Shown: piece by piece, positions 42,400-51,650 of the stretch
How positions within the stretch are numbered: position 1 is the first letter of the stretch
How the letters are laid out: every line of letters starts with the position of its first letter
Source: Nocardia aurantiaca
GTDB lineage: Bacteria > Actinomycetota > Actinomycetes > Mycobacteriales > Mycobacteriaceae
Length of the DNA stretch: 64,000 nt
Assembly: GCF_009708175.1 (NCBI RefSeq)
Contig: NZ_WMBB01000008.1
Location: 248,001 to 312,000 of the forward strand
Direction of reading: 5' to 3'
Notes under the pieces: generated by a model
What the model was told of the DNA's origin: nothing
The model's input: only the letters and a program-made list of their open reading frames with translations
Database searches by the model: none
Translations under genes and position numbers: made by a program

Positions 42400-45015
42400 T
42401 CAGTCGTCTGATTCGCTCGATGGTGTCCCACCGCGCGTCAAATCCGCCAGCGCCTCGCGATCGGTGACATCGAGCTTGATGCACGCCCGATACAGGTGCC
42501 CCTCCACGGTGCGCACCGATACGGTCAGCCGATCGGCGATCTGCCGGTTGGACAATCCGGCCGCCACCAGATTCGCGATCTCGCGTTCCCGCGCGGTGAG
42601 CGGCAGTGGCTGCGCGGATCGCCGCAGCGCCGGGGTCGACGCCCCACCGCAGGCGGCCGCCATCCGATTGGCGGTGGCCGCGGATTCCAGCAGGCGCCGC
42701 CGGTCGCCCGCCCGTTCGTGCGCGGAAGCCGCCTGCGCGGCCGCGTCCGCCGCCGACAGCAGCGCCCCGATCGCCTCGAATTCCGCTGCGGCGGCATCCA
42801 ATCCGGGTCCGTCGTGTGCCGCGACCGCCACCGCGTGCCGGGCCTGCACCTGCACCAGCCGTCCGTCGATACGGGCCGCCAGATCCGCCAGCCGGTCCGC
42901 GACGGAGTGATCGCCGAAGCGCGCCGCGGTGTGCAACGCCATGGCCTCCACGGCGTGCTGGTGGGAGCGCGCGGCCAGATCTGCGGCGCCGATGGCGAGC
43001 CGGATGGCGGGCGTCGCGGTGCCCTCGGCCGCGGCCTGCATGGCGCGCGCCAACTCCAGCATCGCCTCGTAGACGGCGCTGTGCCGGCCGCCCCGGAAGG
43101 TCGCGGCCGCAATCGCTTCCGCGGCCTCGGTGGGCCGCCCGAGCGCCGAGTACGCCTCCGCCAGACGCAATTGCGCGGGGAACATCCAGGCCGCCGCGCC
43201 CTCGGTGGTAAGCGCCGCCAGCGCCTGCTCCAGATTGTCGATGCCCTGCGGGAATTGGCCCTGCGCCACATCCACGGTGCCCTGCAGGATCTTGGCCATG
43301 CCCCAGGCCAGATATTGGCCGGGAGAGTGGAACGGGTAGGGCGTATTGGCGCAGCGCCGCGCGGCCTCCAGCTCGCCGGTGAAGGTGAGCGCCAGGACTT
43401 CCGCGTGCGTGAACATGAACCGGTTCAGCCCGTCGATGTGCGGCTCCACGGTGTGCCCGCGCGCCGCGTATTGTCGGGCCGCTTCACCGCGCCCCATGAG
43501 CGCCAGTGCGAGCCCGCCGCCGAACGCGGCCCAGTACACCGCCCACGGCGGCGCGTCCGGGGCGCAGATGACCGGTTCGGCGAGGGCGAGCGCCTCCTCG
43601 ATCCGGTTCTCGTTGACCGCGCACGCCGACGCCAGACCATTCAGTGCCGCGACGATCTTCGGATGCGTGACCCGGCTGCGCACCGACTCCAGCACCGCGT
43701 CGGCGCGGTCGGCGTCGCCCATGGACCACAGCAGGTTCGCCACCCGGGTGCTGCCCCAGCGCGCCAGCTGCACCTCGTTCATCCGGTCCGGATCGAAGGC
43801 GGCCAGCGTGCGCTCGGCCTCGATCCGATGGCCCTGCCACAGCAACGCGCGGGCCAGCAGATCCGCGGCCTCAACGCCGCCCTGCCGTTCCACCGCCGCG
43901 CGCGCGAAGCGTTCTCCCAGCGGCAGATTCGCCAAGGTGATGGCGTCCGCGGCCGCCGCCTCGAACAGCTCCAGATCCGCGGATTTGTCACTGTCCAAGG
44001 CCAATTCGGCCAATCGGATGCGCTCTGACGCGGAGTGGATGGGCCGGTCCCGGAGCGAGGAATACAGCTGCCCGCGCAGCCGCCGCGCCGACGCGATACC
44101 CAGCCGCCGCCGGATCACCTCGCCGAACAGCGGATGGTTGTAGCGCACCAGCAGCTGATGGTTGTTCTCGACAATCCTGATGAGACTCCGTGATTCGGCG
44201 GACTCCACCGCCTCCTCACCCGCGAGTTCGGCGAGCACGTCCAGATCGATGGGTTCGCAGAAGGTGAGCAGCTCCAGCACCCGCAGCACCGACTCGGGCA
44301 GCTGCTCCACCCGATCCTCGAGCAGCGCGGCCAATTCCGAGGTGACCGCGGCGCGCCCGCGCAATTGCCACACCCCGCTGACCTGCCGCAGGCTCCCCGC
44401 CTCCAGTGCGCCCTCGACCAGGTGTCGTAGGAAAAGCGCGTTACCGCCGGAGGATTCCCACATCAGGTTCGCGGTGAAGCCCTCCAGCTGCCCGCCCAGC
44501 ATCGATTCCACCAGTTCCACGCTCTGCCGCTGCGTGAACGGTTTCAGGTCGATGCGCAGCAGGTGCCCGTCCTTCCATAGCGAGGTCACCGCGTCCGGCG
44601 CCGGCACCCCGCTGCGCACGGTGCATACGATGTGCGCGGCCTTGTCGATGGCCAGCTGCAGCAGGAGGGTGGCCGAGAGCTGATCCAGCAGATGCGCGTC
44701 GTCGACGCCGATGACGGTGTGCCCGTCGGCGAGCAGCGCCTCGCGCGCGGCCGCCATGAAGGTCACCGGATCGTGGACGGTGTACACCCCCACCATGTGC
44801 GCGAAGACCCCGAGTGGAATGCTGCGCGCCGACTCGGTCCCCGCGACCCAGCGAATATTGCCGCCGACCGCGGCCGTGGCCAACCGCGCCAGCGTGGTCT
44901 TGCCGACCCCCGCGTCGCCGGTGAGCACCGCCCCGACCAACTGGTCGCCGGTGAGTGTCGACCTGATCGATTCGAATTCGTTCTTCCGCTCGACAATCGG
45001 CCAATTCCGAGCCAT
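42400..45015 (-). CDS. LuxR-family ATP-binding regulator (LAL/MalT type)
   Basis: 871 residues. N-terminal AAA-type NTPase with Walker A GDAGVGKTT (33-41) and Walker B VIGVDDAH, a long TPR-like helical middle (about 330-780), and a C-terminal LuxR HTH (LTAREREIANLVAAGLSNRQ, VRTVEGHLYRACIKL). LAL proteins are ligand- and ATP-gated activators. No adjacent pathway indicates the regulon. Confidence 0.9.
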   Translation of the reverse strand: MARNWPIVERKNEFESIRSTLTGDQLVGAVLTGDAGVGKTTLARLATAAVGGNIRWVAGTESARSIPLGVFAHMVGVYTVHDPVTFMAAAREALLADGHTVIGVDDAHLLDQLSATLLLQLAIDKAAHIVCTVRSGVPAPDAVTSLWKDGHLLRIDLKPFTQRQSVELVESMLGGQLEGFTANLMWESSGGNALFLRHLVEGALEAGSLRQVSGVWQLRGRAAVTSELAALLEDRVEQLPESVLRVLELLTFCEPIDLDVLAELAGEEAVESAESRSLIRIVENNHQLLVRYNHPLFGEVIRRRLGIASARRLRGQLYSSLRDRPIHSASERIRLAELALDSDKSADLELFEAAAADAITLANLPLGERFARAAVERQGGVEAADLLARALLWQGHRIEAERTLAAFDPDRMNEVQLARWGSTRVANLLWSMGDADRADAVLESVRSRVTHPKIVAALNGLASACAVNENRIEEALALAEPVICAPDAPPWAVYWAAFGGGLALALMGRGEAARQYAARGHTVEPHIDGLNRFMFTHAEVLALTFTGELEAARRCANTPYPFHSPGQYLAWGMAKILQGTVDVAQGQFPQGIDNLEQALAALTTEGAAAWMFPAQLRLAEAYSALGRPTEAAEAIAAATFRGGRHSAVYEAMLELARAMQAAAEGTATPAIRLAIGAADLAARSHQHAVEAMALHTAARFGDHSVADRLADLAARIDGRLVQVQARHAVAVAAHDGPGLDAAAAEFEAIGALLSAADAAAQAASAHERAGDRRRLLESAATANRMAAACGGASTPALRRSAQPLPLTAREREIANLVAAGLSNRQIADRLTVSVRTVEGHLYRACIKLDVTDREALADLTRGGTPSSESDD

Positions 45016-45079
45016 GGCACAACTGTAGTGCGCCCGACCGGCCCGAACGGCGGGAACGAAAGCCCCAGAACCTGCGGTT

Positions 45080-45901
45080 TTATTCGTTGACCAGCCGCAA
45101 CCCGGGTGTGCGGGCCCGGCGGCGGTCGACCAGCCAGACCATGACGGTCTGGTCGGCGGCCGGATCCAGGGTCTCCACCTCGACCTCCACGGCGCCGCGC
45201 AGCGGGTGCTGAATCTTCAGCACGAGGGAGCGGAAATCGGTGAGCCGGTGCTCGCGCCAGCGCCGCTCGAACTCCGGGTAGCGATTCAGACTGGTGATGG
45301 TGGCTTCGACCGACCGGTCGTCCGGGAAGCGGGTCTGGGCCGCGCGGAGGGCGGAGGTGGCCATATCGGCGACGTCCGGCCAGTTCAGGAAGGTTTTCCG
45401 GGCGGCCGGGTGGGCGAAGACGTAGATCGCGAAGTTGCCGTGCGCCTCCGCCTCGAACATGCCGAGCGGTTCGGCGAAATCGTGGAAGGAGGGGTTTCCG
45501 GCCAGCAGGTTCAGCCAGCGGCCGAGCACGAAGGCGGGTGTCGGCTGCAGGGCGTCGATGACCGCCTGAATGGTCTCCGAGACCTGTTCCCGGGCCTGCC
45601 CGGAGGAGGGGCAGGGGGCCTTCTGTTCCAGGCCCAGGGCCAGCTTGCCGAAGTGGTGCTTCTCGATCTCGTTGAGCCGCAAGGCATCCGCGAGGGCGGC
45701 CAGTACGGCGGTGGAGGGGTTGGTGTCGCGTCCCTGTTCCAGCCGGGCCAGGTAGTCTGCGCTGACACCGGCGAGCGCGGCTACCTCCTCGCGCCTCAGG
45801 CCGGGTGTGCGCCGCCGGCGGCCGGCGGGCAGACCGACGTCCTCGGGCTGGAGCTGGGCGCGTCGGGCGATCAGGAACTCGGCGAATTCGGAACGGGACA
45901 C
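45080..45901 (-). CDS. XRE-family regulator with MmyB-like ligand-binding domain
   Basis: 273 residues from GTG 45901. HTH at about 25-75 (TPGLRREEVAALAGVSADYL, LEQGRDTNPS), then a MmyB-like PAS-type domain (LGRWLNLLAGNPSFHDFAE, HPLRGAVEVEVETLDP). Such proteins in actinobacteria commonly regulate a divergent gene and may bind fatty-acid-like ligands. It is divergent from the YceI gene over 102 bp. Confidence 0.87.
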   Translation of the reverse strand: MSRSEFAEFLIARRAQLQPEDVGLPAGRRRRTPGLRREEVAALAGVSADYLARLEQGRDTNPSTAVLAALADALRLNEIEKHHFGKLALGLEQKAPCPSSGQAREQVSETIQAVIDALQPTPAFVLGRWLNLLAGNPSFHDFAEPLGMFEAEAHGNFAIYVFAHPAARKTFLNWPDVADMATSALRAAQTRFPDDRSVEATITSLNRYPEFERRWREHRLTDFRSLVLKIQHPLRGAVEVEVETLDPAADQTVMVWLVDRRRARTPGLRLVNE

Positions 45902-46003
45902 CCTTCCATACTGCCTGGTCCTGGTTCCGCTATCCGCGCCCTGGCAGTCCCCGGATAACCACGGCCTGGCTAACCGGACTGGAGTCCACTTATTGTCATC
46001 GGC

Positions 46004-46540
46004 ATGACGACTTCCGAGCAGACCACCCTCGCCCCCGGCTCCTGGACCCTGGACGCCGCCCACTCCTCGGTCAACTTCACCGTGAAGCACCTGGGCATCT
46101 CCAAGGTCCGCGGCCGCTTCAACCGCTTCGAAACCGGCTTCGTGGTAGACGAGTCCGGCCGGGCCGCCATCGAGGCCACCATCTACTTCGACTCCTTCGA
46201 CACCGGCAACGAGATGCGCGACGGCCACGTCCGCAGCGCGGACATCCTCGATGTCGCCAACCGCCCGCACCTGACCTTCCGCGTCCCCGAGCCGGTCACC
46301 CTGGCCGAGGAGTTCGAGGTCACCGGCGAGGCCACCATCGGCGGCATCACCAAGCCCGTCACCCTCGACGTCGAGTGGGGCGGCGTCCAGGTCTTCCCGC
46401 AGGACAACAAGGAGCACGCCGGCTTCACCGCCTCCGGCACCATCAAGCGCAGCGACTTCGGCGTCGCCCCCGGCATGCCGAACGCCATGCTGAGCGACAA
46501 GATCGCCATCGAGCTCGACATCCAGCTCGTCGCCCCGTAA
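46004..46540 (+). CDS. YceI-family lipocalin-like protein
   Basis: 178 residues. WTLDAAHSSVNFTVKHLGIS, VRGRFNRFETGF and the closing DKIAIELDIQLVA are the conserved beta-barrel blocks of YceI, which binds isoprenoid-like ligands. No signal peptide, so cytoplasmic, like many actinobacterial members. Probably controlled by the divergent XRE regulator (inference from position). Confidence 0.9.
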   Translation: MTTSEQTTLAPGSWTLDAAHSSVNFTVKHLGISKVRGRFNRFETGFVVDESGRAAIEATIYFDSFDTGNEMRDGHVRSADILDVANRPHLTFRVPEPVTLAEEFEVTGEATIGGITKPVTLDVEWGGVQVFPQDNKEHAGFTASGTIKRSDFGVAPGMPNAMLSDKIAIELDIQLVAP

Positions 46541-46571
46541 TTTCGGGCCTCGCCACCGCATCGGAAAAGTC

Positions 46572-46603
46572 AACGCCCCCTGTGGAATTCCACAGGGGGC
46601 GTT
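46572..46603. terminator. Terminator between convergent YceI and CoA-transferase genes
   Basis: Perfect 14-bp stem AACGCCCCCTGTGG (46572-46585) with complement at 46590-46603 and AATT loop; A and T flanks suit both directions. Confidence 0.9.
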
Positions 46604-46620
46604 CAGCTGTGCGGGAAAGG

Positions 46621-47718
46621 TCAGTCGGCCCAGACGGTGTCGATCGGGGTGCCCGCGTTCGGCGGCGGAGTCGGGACGCCCGACGGCGTGCGCGAGAAGC
46701 GCGGGGCCGGGGCGTGCTGCACGACGCCGTCGATGTCGATCAGGCCGGTGCGGGCCTGGATGTGCGGGTTCTGTTCGGCCTCGGTGAAGGTGAGGACCGG
46801 TGTGGTGCAGGCGTCGGTGTTCTCGAAGATCGCCCACCACTCGTCGCGGGTCTTGGTCTTGAACTTGTCGGCGAACAGCTTGCGCAGTTGGTCCTGCCCG
46901 GCCGGGTCGAGCTGGTTGGGCAGGCCCTCCGGCGAGATCTCCAGGCCCCGCAGCAGTTCCGCGTAGAACTGCGGCTCGATGCAGCCGACGGCCATGTACT
47001 TGCCGTCGGAGGTCTCATAGGTGTCGTAGAACGCCATGCCGGTGTCGAGCAGGTTGGTGCCGCGCTCATCGGACCACAGGCCCATGCCCTTCATGCCCCA
47101 GATCATGTGCGAGAGCGCCAGCGCGCCGTCGATCATCGCGGAGTCGATGACCTGGCCCTTGCCGGAGTTCTGCCGTTCCACCAGCGCGGCCAGGATGCCG
47201 AAGACCAGGAACATGGAGCCGCCGCCGAAGTCGCCGACCATGTTCAGCGGGGGCACCGGGCGTTCGCCCTTGCGGCCGATGGCATTCAGCACACCGGTGA
47301 GCGAGATGTAGTTGATGTCGTGCCCGGCGCGGTCGGCCAGCGGGCCGTACTGGCCCCAGCCGGTCATGCGGCCGTAGACCAGGCGGGGATTGCGCTCCAG
47401 CGCGACGTCTGGGCCCAGGCCCATGCGTTCGGTGACGCCCGGACGGAACCCCTCGATGAGCACGTCGGCCTTCTCGATCAGCCCGAGCACCTTCTCGATG
47501 TCGGCCGGGTCCTTCAGATTGGCCTCGACGATGGTGCGGCCGCGCCACTGCGGGCGCTCCATGAAGCCGGGGAACTGGCCGGGCCGCTGTACTCGCACCA
47601 CGTCCGCGCCGAGGTCGGCGAGCAGCAGTGCCGCGTGCGGACCGGGGCCGATGCCGGCCAGTTCAACAACCCGGATGCCCGCGAGCGGGCCCTGCTTGTC
47701 GGTGGATGGAGTGCTCAC
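46621..47718 (-). CDS. mcr: CaiB/BaiF CoA-transferase family, alpha-methylacyl-CoA racemase-like
   Basis: 365 residues. ELAGIGPGPHAALLLADLGA and PAPRFSRTPS closely resemble M. tuberculosis MCR. Catalytic His133 (AGHDINYIS) and Asp163 (VGDFGGGS) are present. MCR epimerises 2-methylacyl-CoA thioesters so branched fatty acids and sterol side chains can enter beta-oxidation. Start ATG 47718. Specificity as racemase rather than CoA-transferase is inferred from these blocks. Confidence 0.88.
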   Translation of the reverse strand: MSTPSTDKQGPLAGIRVVELAGIGPGPHAALLLADLGADVVRVQRPGQFPGFMERPQWRGRTIVEANLKDPADIEKVLGLIEKADVLIEGFRPGVTERMGLGPDVALERNPRLVYGRMTGWGQYGPLADRAGHDINYISLTGVLNAIGRKGERPVPPLNMVGDFGGGSMFLVFGILAALVERQNSGKGQVIDSAMIDGALALSHMIWGMKGMGLWSDERGTNLLDTGMAFYDTYETSDGKYMAVGCIEPQFYAELLRGLEISPEGLPNQLDPAGQDQLRKLFADKFKTKTRDEWWAIFENTDACTTPVLTFTEAEQNPHIQARTGLIDIDGVVQHAPAPRFSRTPSGVPTPPPNAGTPIDTVWAD

Positions 47719-47827
47719 GCCCTACCTCGGTTCGTCGTCGAATCACCTGTGCACCGGCCCACGAGCCGGTGTTGACGGTATGACAATAACTCGAATCCGC
47801 CCGAGCCCCGAGCGGGCGCCCGATGAT

Positions 47828-48700
47828 CTAGCGATCGATGATCGGCAGCGGCAGGGTGTCCGGCGGAGGGGCCCCCGGGAGTTCCGATCGCGGCAGGCGC
47901 AGGGTGGGCGGTTCGCCGGCGGCCATGCGCATGGTCGGGTTCGGATCCTCGAAGAGGCGATCCTTGGCCGGCAGGCCGTAGAAGGCGCGGGCGTTGTCGT
48001 CGAGGACCTTGTGCAGGTCGGGGCCCAGCGCGTCGGCGAGCAGTGAGATGTCGGCGTCGCGGAACGGCCGCCCGGCGCGGGTACCGGGCAGGTCGCTGCC
48101 GAACATCAGGGCTTCGGGGTTGACGGTGTGGATCTTGCGCAGGGCCGCACCCACATTCATCGTCACCCGGCCGAAGCCCGAGGCCTTCACCTTGGCGCCG
48201 CGATCGACCAGGTTGAGCAGATAGGGGAGGCATTCATCGGACATGCCCAGGTGGTCGATGGACAGCTTGGGCAGCTTGGTGATGACCGGTTCCAGCGAGC
48301 CCAGCATGGATCCGTCGATGTACAGCTCGACATGCCAACCGGCCAGTTCGTAGGCCCGCAGCGCCAGCATGGTGAGCCCGACGATGTCTCCGCCCGCGCG
48401 CTTGAGGTTGAACCGGATGGCCCGCACCCCGGCCCGGTTCAGCTCGATGATCTCGGCATCGGTGGCGTCCACGTGCAGGTTGGTGACGCCCACCCAGCCC
48501 TCGCCGAGTTCGGCGAGGGCCGCCAGCAGATAGCTCTGATCGGTGCCTTGGAACGACCCGCTGACCACGGCGCCGCCGTCGATGTCGAAGCGGGACATCC
48601 GCTTGCGATAGTCGGCGATGGTGTAAGGGTCGGGCAGGTAGCCCTCGTTCTCGACCAGCGGGAACCGCGGATCGAAGATGTGGAGATGGGCATCGAACAC
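47828..48700 (-). CDS. Amidohydrolase-2 family TIM-barrel hydrolase
   Basis: 290 residues from GTG 48700 (VFDAHLHIFDP). The N-terminal HxH metal motif (DAHLHIF), the barrel His (LSIDHLGM) and C-terminal Asp (FGSDLPGTR) fit the dihydroorotase/lactone hydrolase-like amidohydrolases. The substrate is unknown. The 109-nt spacing to the downstream racemase-like gene leaves co-transcription possible. The last 40 residues are a Pro-rich extension. Confidence 0.8.
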   Translation of the reverse strand: MFDAHLHIFDPRFPLVENEGYLPDPYTIADYRKRMSRFDIDGGAVVSGSFQGTDQSYLLAALAELGEGWVGVTNLHVDATDAEIIELNRAGVRAIRFNLKRAGGDIVGLTMLALRAYELAGWHVELYIDGSMLGSLEPVITKLPKLSIDHLGMSDECLPYLLNLVDRGAKVKASGFGRVTMNVGAALRKIHTVNPEALMFGSDLPGTRAGRPFRDADISLLADALGPDLHKVLDDNARAFYGLPAKDRLFEDPNPTMRMAAGEPPTLRLPRSELPGAPPPDTLPLPIIDR

Positions 48701-48767
48701 GTGATCAGCATGCCTCAGAACGGTGACATGTGTGGACAACCTTGTCCGACAGGCGGATTCGCGCTGG

Positions 48768-50174
48768 TCAGGACACCTTGTCCGGTTCGGACGCGGCGAG
48801 CATCTCGTCGCGCTCGACGACCTTGACCCGCTCGCGGCCCTGCGGCTCGCCCAGTGCGCGCTCATGCGCGTCGAGGCGGTACCAGCCGGCCCAGGTGGTG
48901 AACGGGATGCCCTTGCCCTCGAGGAAATCGGTGACGGCGTCGGGCTCCGGCTGCGCGGCCGGGGTGAAGTTCACGGCGTCGTCGAGCAGGCAGGCGATGG
49001 TCTCGTTGGCGTCGCCCTTGGTGTGGCCGATGAGGCCGACCGGGCCGCGCTTGATCCATCCTGTCACGTAGGTAGCTGGCATGTAGCGGGCCGCGCCGTC
49101 GGCACCCTCGTCGATGAGTACGCGCCCGGCCTCGTTGGGCACGGTGCCGGCCTGATCGTCGAAGGGCAGCAGCGGGATGTTCTGCGACAGGTAACCGACC
49201 GCGCGGTACACGGCCTGGATGTCCCAGACTTTGTATTCGCCGGTGCCCTTGCAGTTTCCGGTGCCGTCGAGCTGGGTGCGCTCGGTGCGCAGGCCCACGA
49301 CCTTGCCGTCCTCGCCGAGGATTTCGGTCGGGTTCTCGAAGAAGTGCAGGAACAGCTTGTGCGGGCGGTCACCGACATCGCGAATGGCCCACTGCTCCAA
49401 CGTATTGCAGATCATGTCGACCTGCTTGGAGTGGCGGCGCGCGGCCTCGGAGCCCTCGTCGTAGTCGATGTCCTCGGGATCGACGATGACCTCGATGGTC
49501 GGCGAGTGGTCGAGTTCGCGCAGCTCGAGCGGGGTGAACTTGGCCTGGGCTGGACCGCGGCGGCCGAACACGTGCACCTCGAGCGCCTTGTTGGCCTGCA
49601 GGCCCTCGTAGACGTTGGGCGGAATCTCGGTGGGCAGCAGTTCATCGCCGGTCTTGGCGAGCACGCGCGCCACGTCGAGGGCGACATTGCCGACGCCGAG
49701 CACGGCGACCTTCTCGGCCTCCAGCGGCCAGGTGCGCGGCACGTCGGGGTGGCCGTCATACCACGACACGAAGTCGGCGGCGCCGTAGGAGCCGTCCAGG
49801 TCGATGCCCGGAACCTCCAGCGCGCGATCGGCATTGGCGCCGGTGGAGAAGATGACGGCGTCGTAGAACTGGCGCAGGTCGTCGAGGGTGATGTCGACTC
49901 CGTAGTCGATATTGCCGAGCAGGCGGACCTGCGGCTTGTCGAGCACCTTGTGCAGCGCGGTGATGATGCCCTTGATGCGCGGGTGGTCGGGGGCGACGCC
50001 GTAGCGGATGAGGCCGAACGGCGCCGGCATGCGCTCGTAGAGGTCGATGCTCACCCCGTCGAAACCGGCGGGGGCGTCGGACTTCATCAAGGCATCGGCG
50101 GCGTAGATGCCGGCCGGGCCTGCGCCCACGATCGCAATGCGTAGCGGGCGGGTCGCTGCACTCTGTTCGGTCAT
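48768..50174 (-). CDS. fprA: FprA-type NADPH-ferredoxin reductase
   Basis: 468 residues from ATG 50174 (GGAAGA upstream). FAD motif IAIVGAGPAGIYAADAL, the GLIRYGVAPDHPRIK block and NADP motif VAVLGVGNVALDVARVL are those of adrenodoxin-reductase-like FprA. It passes electrons from NADPH to ferredoxins, which feed cytochromes P450 and other enzymes. A candidate IdeR box 58-76 nt upstream suggests iron control. Confidence 0.92.
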   Translation of the reverse strand: MTEQSAATRPLRIAIVGAGPAGIYAADALMKSDAPAGFDGVSIDLYERMPAPFGLIRYGVAPDHPRIKGIITALHKVLDKPQVRLLGNIDYGVDITLDDLRQFYDAVIFSTGANADRALEVPGIDLDGSYGAADFVSWYDGHPDVPRTWPLEAEKVAVLGVGNVALDVARVLAKTGDELLPTEIPPNVYEGLQANKALEVHVFGRRGPAQAKFTPLELRELDHSPTIEVIVDPEDIDYDEGSEAARRHSKQVDMICNTLEQWAIRDVGDRPHKLFLHFFENPTEILGEDGKVVGLRTERTQLDGTGNCKGTGEYKVWDIQAVYRAVGYLSQNIPLLPFDDQAGTVPNEAGRVLIDEGADGAARYMPATYVTGWIKRGPVGLIGHTKGDANETIACLLDDAVNFTPAAQPEPDAVTDFLEGKGIPFTTWAGWYRLDAHERALGEPQGRERVKVVERDEMLAASEPDKVS

Positions 50175-50231
50175 TCTTCCGCGCACCCTTTGGGTCGAAA
50201 CTAACTTGTCGTCAAAACTCAGCCGTCGTTC

Positions 50232-50250
50232 TTAGCTTAGGCTAAGTTGA
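50232..50250 (-). promoter_or_regulatory. Candidate IdeR/DtxR iron box upstream of fprA
   Basis: TTAGCTTAGGCTAAGTTGA matches the 19-bp IdeR consensus TTAGGTTAGGCTAACCTAA at 15 positions, including the whole central TTAGGCTAA. It lies 58 nt upstream of the fprA start, in the promoter zone. IdeR-Fe(II) represses iron-acquisition genes in related bacteria. Confidence 0.7.
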
Positions 50251-50461
50251 CGCCCTGGCTTCGGTGACCGTCATTGGCCCCCGACGCTGCAGCGTTGCTG
50301 CGTAGTCTTGCAATTCCCGCGCCTGGGGCGGAAATTCTGCTGATTCTATCGATGGTCCGCGGGCCGCCTCGCGCGCAGGGCCGTGAACTGTGGGAATGCC
50401 GGGGCCGAACGTGTGGGAATGCCGTGGCCGGCGAGCGGCGGCGACCAGGCATGATCTACTC

Positions 50462-50896
50462 ATGAGCGATGTCGAGGAGACCCCGGTCCGGATCGACCAG
50501 GACGAGACCCGGAGCATGTGGCCGTTCCTGGTGGCGGCCGGTGTGATCGCGGTCGTCATCCTGGGCATCGTGATCGCGGCGCTGGTCTCGCCGGTTGAGA
50601 AGAATGTCACAGATTCCGATCGCCTGTCGGTGGCGGCGGTCAATTTCATCAAGTCCCGCAGCGACGCCGGCAAGAACGATCCGGCCCTGACCTGCCAGGG
50701 ATTCGACGAGAACGCCTCGCCGCTGAAGATCGCGGCCGCGACCGGGCGGAGCGTCACCTTCGACCGGCTGGCCGATCCGGCGGTCGACGGCGACAAGGCC
50801 ACCGCGCAGGTCACCGTCACGGTCTCCGGGGCGCAGTCGACCTCGACCTGGCACTTCAGCCGCGAGAATTCCCGCTGGGTGGTCTGTAGTGCCTGA
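50462..50896 (+). CDS. Small single-pass membrane protein with DUF4878-like external domain
   Basis: 144 residues from ATG 50462. A short acidic cytoplasmic start, one transmembrane helix (about 20-43, FLVAAGVIAVVILGIVIAAL) and an external domain ending STWHFSRENSRWVVCSA. The domain resembles that at the C-terminus of the 29960-32524 product (both end in a W(K/V)VC pattern). Function unknown. Confidence 0.7.
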   Translation: MSDVEETPVRIDQDETRSMWPFLVAAGVIAVVILGIVIAALVSPVEKNVTDSDRLSVAAVNFIKSRSDAGKNDPALTCQGFDENASPLKIAAATGRSVTFDRLADPAVDGDKATAQVTVTVSGAQSTSTWHFSRENSRWVVCSA

Positions 50897-50999
50897 TCTG
50901 TCCTCCGTTTCGCTCGGGGCGTGTCCGCGGCGCTGGAGGTCTCGATCCCTTCGAGGCGCGGGTCTGCGGAGCCGTCCGCTCCGTCGCTGCGAGCGCCGC
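50893..50999 (-). repeat. Intergenic repeat family, copy E (truncated, minus orientation)
   Basis: Contains the 3' block (GAGCGAAACGGAGGACAGAT on the minus strand), GCGCCGCGGAC, the GATCGAGACCTCC arm region and GAGCGGACGGCTCCGCAGACC; the 5' arm half is missing. It begins at the stop codon of the preceding gene and ends about 60 nt before the SAM-IV riboswitch. Confidence 0.65.
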
Positions 51000-51060
51000 G
51001 AAGCTGTGTGTGGTCGGCAGGAACGTTTGACAGCGGGCAGGTGGTTTCGGCAGTCTCATC

Positions 51061-51165
51061 CCAGGTCATGAGTACCAGCGCCAAGCCCCGGCTGGCTGGT
51101 CGGCAACCCTCCTCCGCGGTGGGGTGCTCCGGGTGACGACCTGGCCTCGCATCGAACAGCGGTGC
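51061..51165 (+). promoter_or_regulatory. SAM-IV riboswitch
   Basis: P1 stem CCAGGTC (51061-51067) pairs with GACCTGG (51138-51144). Between them lie the conserved core strings AAGCCCCGGCTGGCTGG, CGGCAACCCTCC, CCGCGGTGGGGTGC and CCGGGTGACGAC of the actinobacterial SAM-IV class. A downstream hairpin (GCATCG/CGGTGC, 51149-51165) fits the extra stem of this class. S-adenosylmethionine binding should shut off the rhodanese-metZ genes, probably by hiding the GGAGG at about 51183-51188. Confidence 0.9.
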
Positions 51166-51193
51166 GGCAAGTGCGGATTCACAGGAGGTACAA

Positions 51194-51616
51194 GTGAGCT
51201 ATGCGGGTGACATCACGCCGAAGCAGGCGTGGGAGTTGTTGCGGGACAATCCCGATGCGGTGCTGGTGGATGTCCGCACCGAGGCCGAGTGGCGGTTCGT
51301 CGGCGTGCCCGACACCAGCGGCGTCGGCCGGCAGACGGCGCTGATCGAGTGGGTCGACGTCAACGGCACGCCGAATGCCCGCTTCACCGACCAGCTGAAG
51401 CAGGCCCTGGCCGACCGAAATCCCGACTCCGAAGCACCGGTCCTGTTCATCTGCCGCTCCGGGCAGCGCTCCATCGGCGCGGCCACCGCCGCCACCACCC
51501 TCGGCATCACCCCGTCCTTCAATGTGGTCGACGGCTTCGAGGGCGCGCTCGACGGCCAGGGCCATCGCGGCAGCACCGGCTGGCGCGCCGCCGGCCTGCC
51601 GTGGCGTCAGTCATGA
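51194..51616 (+). CDS. Rhodanese-like sulfurtransferase (Rv0390-like)
   Basis: 140 residues from GTG 51194 with ACAGGAGGT upstream. One rhodanese domain with active-site Cys in ICRSGQRS. It may supply or detoxify sulfane sulfur for methionine synthesis. It lies between a SAM-IV riboswitch and metZ, the same order as Rv0390-Rv0391, implying a shared transcript. Confidence 0.92.
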   Translation: MSYAGDITPKQAWELLRDNPDAVLVDVRTEAEWRFVGVPDTSGVGRQTALIEWVDVNGTPNARFTDQLKQALADRNPDSEAPVLFICRSGQRSIGAATAATTLGITPSFNVVDGFEGALDGQGHRGSTGWRAAGLPWRQS

Positions 51617-51650
51617 GTTTCGTGTCCGGCCAGATCCCTGGGAGGAAATC

